Origin: Aurantiochytrium sp. KH105
Lineage: Eukaryota > Sar > Bigyra > Thraustochytrida > Thraustochytriidae
Assembly (NCBI GenBank): GCA_003116975.1
Contig: BGKB01000018.1
Span: forward strand, 62,001 to 126,000
DNA: 64,000 nucleotides
Direction: 5' to 3'
Positions 55,469 through 64,000 of this stretch are shown here, in pieces (positions within the stretch are counted from its first letter, which is position 1; every line of letters begins with the position of its first letter). The position numbers and the translations under genes were made by a program. The notes under the pieces are model-generated. The model searched no databases. It had not been told where the DNA came from and was given only the letters and a program-made list of their open reading frames with translations.

Positions 55469-56578
55469 ATGCAAATGCAAGACTGTATTGTCTTTCTCCC
55501 TGAAGAAGAATTCGTCTATCCGCCGCTGAGTATCTTGCTTCGATATCATGAGGTCGATTCGCTTCGAAAGCTTTTCCTTAAGAGCCGTGGTAAGTCCACG
55601 CTGTTTCGAAAGCTCTGTCTGCGTGACTATCACCCGGACAAGCTTTTCGCAAGAGGCGAATCGATCAATCATTCGGCCTTTGTAGAAGTTGAAAAGGCCA
55701 TCACCCTCTTATTGGCACATCTGGGGCCTCACTGGCCGCAGTTTATGAAATATATCGATGCCCACGCTTCATGGCCAGCGCGCCGCAGAGCACAGGCCGA
55801 ACGTTGTCAGCAACGTACATTGGCTGAGGAATTTCAGCTACAACTCGGAACGAGCACCCTTTCACAGGCATCAGACACGGACGAAGCTGGAGATAACCCA
55901 GACGGGAACGAATCGGAAGAGATCGTCACCGATAAAGACGATCATCCAGACCGACCGAACGCCGGAAGCGACTCTGTCTCCTCCATTCATCCCTCTAGTA
56001 CATCATCGAACCGACCTCGTCGAAAAGCAGCCATAAAAGCGCGTAAGGGGTTTCGACAGACTGAAGAAAATATCACTATTACTTCGGGTCGTAACGACGA
56101 GCAGGATGGTGCGTCCCAGCACCAATTTGCGAAGGGAAAAATTAACAAAAATCGAACGAAGAAGGCGACTGGCGAAACGATTACGCGAAAGAAATCCTCG
56201 AGGCCAACTCCACCCTCGCCTTCTTGCGGGCCGAAGGCCCAAAGAGAATTCTGGCTCGCCCATGAATCAGCTTTGCTGGAACGTGTAAGAGACTACAAGG
56301 ACAATGCGCTCATATTGAATCCATACGTCACTTTTGTAAAAAAAAGAAAACAATGGGTTCTTGCAAGCAGAGAAGTGGCCTTTCTGAAGAAGCCACGCAC
56401 GGCTAGAGCGCTGAATCTCTTTGAAGACAAAGGAACAGACAACTTTTTCATCTTAACGATAACATCAAAGGAAGATCCGGCAATCATAAGATGGTTAATT
56501 CAAGAGCTACGTATCGACGTTGCAAAAAAGTACATTGATAGATTGGAGGAAGCAATCAGAGAGCAGCAGAACCCATGA
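55469..56578 (+). CDS. protein of unknown function, AT-richer gene
   Basis: This 369-residue protein has no family I recognise. The N-terminal 115 residues look globular and helical (PLSILLRYHEVDSLRKLFLK, CLRDYHPDKLF, VEKAITLLLAHLGPHWPQF). The middle (120-255) is disordered and Ser/Asp/Lys-rich with basic clusters (RPRRKAAIKARK). The C-terminal 110 residues are again ordered (FWLAHESALLERVRDYKDNA, VTFVKKRKQWVLASREVAFL, DPAIIRWLIQELRID). Base composition is visibly lower in GC than the neighbours and codon use is less biased, as in the neighbouring coiled-coil gene. That suggests a young, transferred or weakly expressed gene. Single exon, first ATG used. Confidence 0.6.
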   Translation: MQMQDCIVFLPEEEFVYPPLSILLRYHEVDSLRKLFLKSRGKSTLFRKLCLRDYHPDKLFARGESINHSAFVEVEKAITLLLAHLGPHWPQFMKYIDAHASWPARRRAQAERCQQRTLAEEFQLQLGTSTLSQASDTDEAGDNPDGNESEEIVTDKDDHPDRPNAGSDSVSSIHPSSTSSNRPRRKAAIKARKGFRQTEENITITSGRNDEQDGASQHQFAKGKINKNRTKKATGETITRKKSSRPTPPSPSCGPKAQREFWLAHESALLERVRDYKDNALILNPYVTFVKKRKQWVLASREVAFLKKPRTARALNLFEDKGTDNFFILTITSKEDPAIIRWLIQELRIDVAKKYIDRLEEAIREQQNP

Positions 56579-56834
56579 TGAAATATCAGCATGTAGAGGA
56601 AATCAAGCAGCGGCATTCAACTCATTTTTCAACGAGTGTCTGCATCCGACGCTTTTTACGACGATCCAATGATGCGAAAGGAAGTAGAAGAATAATCTCG
56701 CGAGTCAAACATGAAAGTTATTTGAATTAGTCTTCCTTGTGGAGTTGGATCGATCAATGAATGAACTCGCGCGCAGAACCAAAAGGAACAGGGAGAAAAT
56801 GTGTGTGTGCGGGTATTTATTTTATTCGAACAAT

Positions 56835-60320
<3,486 letters not shown>

Positions 60321-61373
60321 ATGGCGAGCGCCAAGAACGACGCGGCCGCGCCAGCGCCCGTGGAGGACATTGAGAGGGGAGTGCGCAAGGCTTTGGAAGA
60401 CTTTGATGATCCTGCAAATGTCTCACTAAAGCAGATTCGCAAGAGTGTGGCCAAAGACCTCAAGGTTGATGACGCCGCACTCAAGGCGTTTCCAAAGTTC
60501 AAGGAGATTGTTATGGACGTCTTTGCCTCAAAGAATAATGCTGCATCCAAGAAGGAAAATAAAAAGAAAGATTCTGCTGCATCGCATCGTAAGCGTGAGC
60601 GGTTGTCAAAGGGCTCTGCTGCGTCAAATAAGAAAGCAAAGAGAAAGAGCTCATCCACGAGCAGTAGCGATGAAGATGACGAGGAGTCTGGCGGCGAGAG
60701 CGCCGCGAGCGAAGACTCGGATGAGGTCGAAGCGAGCTCCAGGAAAAAGACTACGTTGACGAAAAAGTCAAAGGGCAGCAACGACAAGAGGTCGTCTTCG
60801 CCGTCTCCTCCGAGCGTGTCGACGGAAATGACAATGATGCGCAAATTCGTGGCAGCAGCGGGCCTGGCGCCAGCGGTGTACCGCGACTTGCCAGAGGATG
60901 AGGCTGGTAAACTTCGCGAGCTGCGTATTCGCGCGCGTGAAAAGGGATTCGAGTTCAATGGGCAGTATCCGAAGCAGACAGACGTATCTCGCGCGCGTGC
61001 GAAGCGAGAGCGCTCGCGCGACCTGGAGGACATCGATACATCGAATATTATTTCGGCTCCTCGATCCAGACGCAGCAGTCGCGCGCCGCGTGCTTCGCTC
61101 ATTGAGTCCGATGACAGCGACGCAGATGATCAGGACGACGACGACGACGATGTGGCGGCCGACGAGGAGGTAGAGGATCAGGGCAACGAGGATGACGATG
61201 AGGATGAAGACGAAGATGAGGCGGTAGCGGCTGCCAGTGCCAGCAATGACGAGAGCGATCAGGACAAGGGCAAGGGCAAGTCAAAGCCCCGCAAATCGAA
61301 GAAGCTCACGAAGGCGGTTCTCCAGGATGCCTACGGAAGCGACGACGATGACGATGAGGACGATGAGGACTAG
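60321..61373 (+). CDS. HIRIP3-like (CHZ-motif) H2A-H2B histone chaperone
   Basis: The 350-residue acidic nuclear-type protein has an N-terminal DEK_C-like helical domain (about 12-62, VSLKQIRKSVAKDLKVDDAA), a Lys/Ser/Asp-rich middle, then the block MMRKFVAAAGLAPAVYRDLP followed by KLRELRIRAREKGFEFNG (about 170-215). It ends with the CHZ-like sequence DLEDIDTSNIISAPRSRRSS (about 235-255), and a long Asp/Glu tail follows. The order of helical N-domain, HIRIP3 core and IDxxNII motif matches HIRIP3, a chaperone binding H2A-H2B. The acidic tail would add histone affinity. Start at ATG 60321 (MASAKND); an upstream in-frame ATG at 60282 is possible. Confidence 0.8.
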   Translation: MASAKNDAAAPAPVEDIERGVRKALEDFDDPANVSLKQIRKSVAKDLKVDDAALKAFPKFKEIVMDVFASKNNAASKKENKKKDSAASHRKRERLSKGSAASNKKAKRKSSSTSSSDEDDEESGGESAASEDSDEVEASSRKKTTLTKKSKGSNDKRSSSPSPPSVSTEMTMMRKFVAAAGLAPAVYRDLPEDEAGKLRELRIRAREKGFEFNGQYPKQTDVSRARAKRERSRDLEDIDTSNIISAPRSRRSSRAPRASLIESDDSDADDQDDDDDDVAADEEVEDQGNEDDDEDEDEDEAVAAASASNDESDQDKGKGKSKPRKSKKLTKAVLQDAYGSDDDDDEDDED

Positions 61374-64000
61374 ACCACGGGAAAACCCGCAAAGCTGTGC
61401 TCTCTGTCATTGCAAGACGCCGCGGCTGCTGCAGATGCTCCCTCTGAATCCGAGGCCAAGTGAGAAGGCTGAGTGTCGTGGTTGGGTTTGGTTTCGCTGC
61501 TTTGCAGTCATCAATCACCCTGGAATCATTACTCAAACAAGAATGAAAGAATGTAGAACTTGTTAAAATTCATCGCAATTCATCGTTGTCGAGGTGCGCC
61601 CGGGCTGTTTGGAATAAGCTTTGGCTATTGGGCCACCCGGAAGCTATATTTATCCGCTTTGCAAAGCTTGAGGTGACAGACGACATTGCGCTCCTTGAGA
61701 TGGACCACGATGCCACCTTCGATACAAGCGTGAACCGTGTCGTCGGACAATTGTGACTTCGGCGTTCCTCACCAACGAGGAGACATCATTCTTTTGATTT
61801 TTTGAAAAATGAAATGCCCGCTTCACAGCATGAGGAGCTCAATCTTTAAGCATCCATAGGTCCAAGAACGTTCAGCAGGAGGCCAAGAACATCCATAAGA
61901 AGGCCAAGAACGTTCAGAATGAGGCCAAGAACATTCATGATGGGCCAAAAACACCCATGATGAGTCCAAGAACAACGGATACGTATGGACGCCAAAAAAC
62001 GTACACGCCCGAGCCGTCAATCGTCATCATTAGAATGAAAAGGCGGAGAGTATCGCGAGAAAGGACAAATCAAATCGTTCATGGTATAATGAACATTGAT
62101 GCTCCTTGACAAAGTTCAGGACAAGACTCTTCATCAACATGTTCTCGTGAATCGGCACGAAAAGGAGAGCTTCGAATTTGCGGAAGACGCACATTGTTTG
62201 CGCGATGCAAAGCCAGTGGGCAGACGCAAGCACCTTCGATGTCGATGGAGTCTCGAATCTCCAAGATGGCCAGCACACTAGGCAGCCAGGCAGCCAGCCA
62301 GCAGCGAGCCAGACAGCAAGCCAGCGACTCAGAGCAGAGGACTTGCACAAACTGTGGCTAGCCAGGCCTCGCCGGGATGCCGCCTTCTTTGTTTTCGTCC
62401 AGAGACTCACTCATCTTTGCCTCCAAAAGCTTGCTCGGCTTGCCCGTACCGAACGGCTAACGAGCAATCACGCTGGGTGGCGTCCGCGCAAGTACAGCCA
62501 GCGCGGCGACCAGGCCTCGTTGCGGCCGCGGGCGCCGCCTTGCCTTCCTACCGCTCTCGGTTTACACCGTCGCTCTTTTTCCATTTCCCGAGTCCTCCCA
62601 GGCCTTCGACCTGCCAGTCGATTCTCGGTGTAGTAGCAGCAGGGACCGTGACCAGGCCTCAACAGGTGCTCCATTCTCAGCCCTCAATCTTGCGTTTTCG
62701 CTCTTTTCCGTCTCATTTCTTTTCTTTCGTCGCGGCTGCCAGTCGTTCGTTGGTATAGCTAAGCTAAGCTAGCTAGCTGTAGGTCAGTAGCTGCAGCTGA
62801 TACGTTGCCAGGTTGCTTGCTTGCTTGCTTGCTTGGCATGGTTGGTTGCTTGGTTGGTTGTCCAAGGCAGGCGAAGCTGGGCGCTGGCAGCTAGCAGCAG
62901 CTAGCTAGATGCAAGTTGCTTGAAAAAGAGCTCGAGTACTTGCCGGTTGTAGGAGGCAAGGCATGCAGACAGGCCCTTCTATCATACCTTCCTCTCCCGA
63001 GCGTCCGCAAGGGTATAACGCCGTACAAGCTCAACAACTAAAGCCGTTCCTTTGCGCTCCGAGCAGCCAGCACTCGCCTTTCGCCATAGCAGGAAGCGAG
63101 CATCCGTGGCCGGCCGGCCGGCCATGCAGATGCAGCTGCCTCGATCGATCGACCTTGGTCGTCGCAAGCCAAATAAAACTAGCTCGCGTGAGCACTGGCA
63201 GGCAGGCGGCTGGCTCGTCCACGGACGACTGCGTCTGATTGGTTGCCCGAGCGATACACCATCGCTCGCGTCCTGGCCGCTCTTTCCCGACCTCTTGCAC
63301 CTCATCTCGCACGCACTTTCTTTCTTTCCCAGCCAGGCGCGGCGCGATCACCTCCCCGCCCGTCCCCGCAACCGGTGGTCGCGAGCGCGATCTCGAGGGT
63401 CCCGGCGTGGACGTTCGTCCTCGTCCAGGCCTCGGCTTGAGGATGGATGGTCGCGGCCGGCCTGGCGCATCTTCGAAGGGGGAGAGCGTGGGGAAGAAGC
63501 TGGAAGCAGCAGCATGCGCGGGGGGCACAGAGAGCACAGACGGGGTTTCAGGTGTGCGTTCTGGGCCTTTCTATTCACCGGAGGCAGCCAGGCGCCTCCG
63601 GAGCGGCAGCGGCACGGCTCGACAATCTATCCAGCTATCTCCGGGCGTTTCTACCGCGCTTGGCAGCCAGAGAGAGAAGCGAAAGTGGCGACAGGGCTGG
63701 CGCGGCGGCGGGCAGGGCTGCTCGCGCTGGTGTGAAGATGGCGGGCGGAAGCGGCACGGATGGCTGACCCATGCTGGCTGGGCGCGGCAAACCGAGTCGG
63801 GTCGAGTCGAGTCGAGTCGAGCGATGTCGAGCGATGTCGAGGCGATCGAGCAAGTAGTGATCGCGTCCGCCCACACCTCGACACGCCCCGCAGCGGCAAA
63901 GCCGTATTGACCTGTAAAAGCTGGCAGCTTTCCGCAGACGAAGACTGTGGTTGCTCGGACGGACTGTCCCTCTTGGTCCACAGAACAAAGAGGACGCGCC
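61374..64000. other. 2.6 kb terminal region, repeats and no recognised gene
   Basis: AT-rich at first (61374-62250), then simple repeats: CAGC-type (62280-62335), CTAG and CTTG arrays (62755-62910) and GAGTC units (63794-63840). One stretch, about 61589-61757 on the plus strand, reads as about 56 codons of protein-like sequence (including GHPEAIFIRFAKLEVTDD) ending in TGA, with no start nearby; it may be a coding relic. Long frames after 63000 are GC-driven. Confidence 0.4.
61862..61985. repeat. 21-bp minisatellite, about six units
   Basis: Units begin CCAAGAAC at 61862, 61883, 61904, 61925, about 61945 and 61966. Two unit types alternate: (G)TTCAG... and ATCCATAA/ATTCATGA. The period equals seven codons, and the minus-strand frame is open across it, but there is no sign of a host gene. 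Confidence 0.85.

Overview
This is a GC-rich nuclear segment of a unicellular eukaryote. Several features point to a zoosporic heterotrophic stramenopile, most likely a labyrinthulomycete/thraustochytrid. Most genes are single-exon and closely packed, the few introns are short with GT-AG ends (gtacgt and gtaagt donors), and intergenic DNA is full of CTTG, CTAG and CATG microsatellites. The gene set includes flagellar and microtubule functions (a CC2D2A-like transition-zone protein, a TTLL glutamylase, beta-tubulin) and much acyl-CoA and lipid metabolism. The lineage is inferred; no rRNA or other direct marker is present. I found no tRNA, rRNA, CRISPR or prokaryotic operon features.

Layout. 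0-13 kb: a small Cys-rich unknown, a crotonase-family enzyme, a MYSM1-like SANT+JAMM deubiquitinase, serine palmitoyltransferase subunit LCB1, an alpha/beta hydrolase and an F-box/beta-propeller protein. 13-18 kb: a 1550-residue CC2D2A-like protein. 18-25.7 kb: a protein-turnover neighbourhood with proteasome beta4 head-to-head with an NTAN1-like N-terminal amidase, an ER cyclophilin with four exons, a DCAF12-like WD40 protein, and a class IV aminotransferase.

25.7-36 kb is the most unusual part. A head-to-head pair of genes for small bacterial-type SPFH (band 7) proteins, A (minus) and B (plus), has been duplicated in tandem as a unit of about 3.2 kb. The unit also carries the last 83 bp of the neighbouring peroxisomal (SKL-ending) long-chain acyl-CoA synthetase gene, which leaves a 3' stub at 28.86 kb. 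A 1.7 kb element with imperfect terminal inverted repeats then landed near the start of the second copy, and the second A/B promoter gained a minisatellite. Divergence between the copies is concentrated in the N-terminal membrane-anchor region.

36-49 kb: two beta-lactamase-related serine hydrolase paralogues flank a WD40 gene with a long Glu/Asp tail and a C-terminal CaaX box. A mitochondrial-type 4CL-like acyl-CoA ligase, a membrane-anchored family II (Mn) inorganic pyrophosphatase and a PPGG-motif (HN1/Jupiter-like) protein follow. 49-64 kb: a TTLL, a frameshifted WD40 pseudogene, two lineage-specific unknowns, a beta-tubulin gene broken by a 130 bp duplication at an N (very probably an assembly error), and a HIRIP3-like histone chaperone. 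The last 2.6 kb holds satellite-like repeats and no recognised gene.

How the genes work together: acyl-CoA ligases make PPi that a pyrophosphatase removes; LCB1 uses acyl-CoA for sphingoid bases; NTAN1, DCAF12 and proteasome beta4 belong to degron/proteasome biology; MYSM1-like and HIRIP3-like proteins both act on H2A-H2B; tubulin, TTLL and CC2D2A belong to the flagellum. These links are inferred from families, not shown by the DNA.
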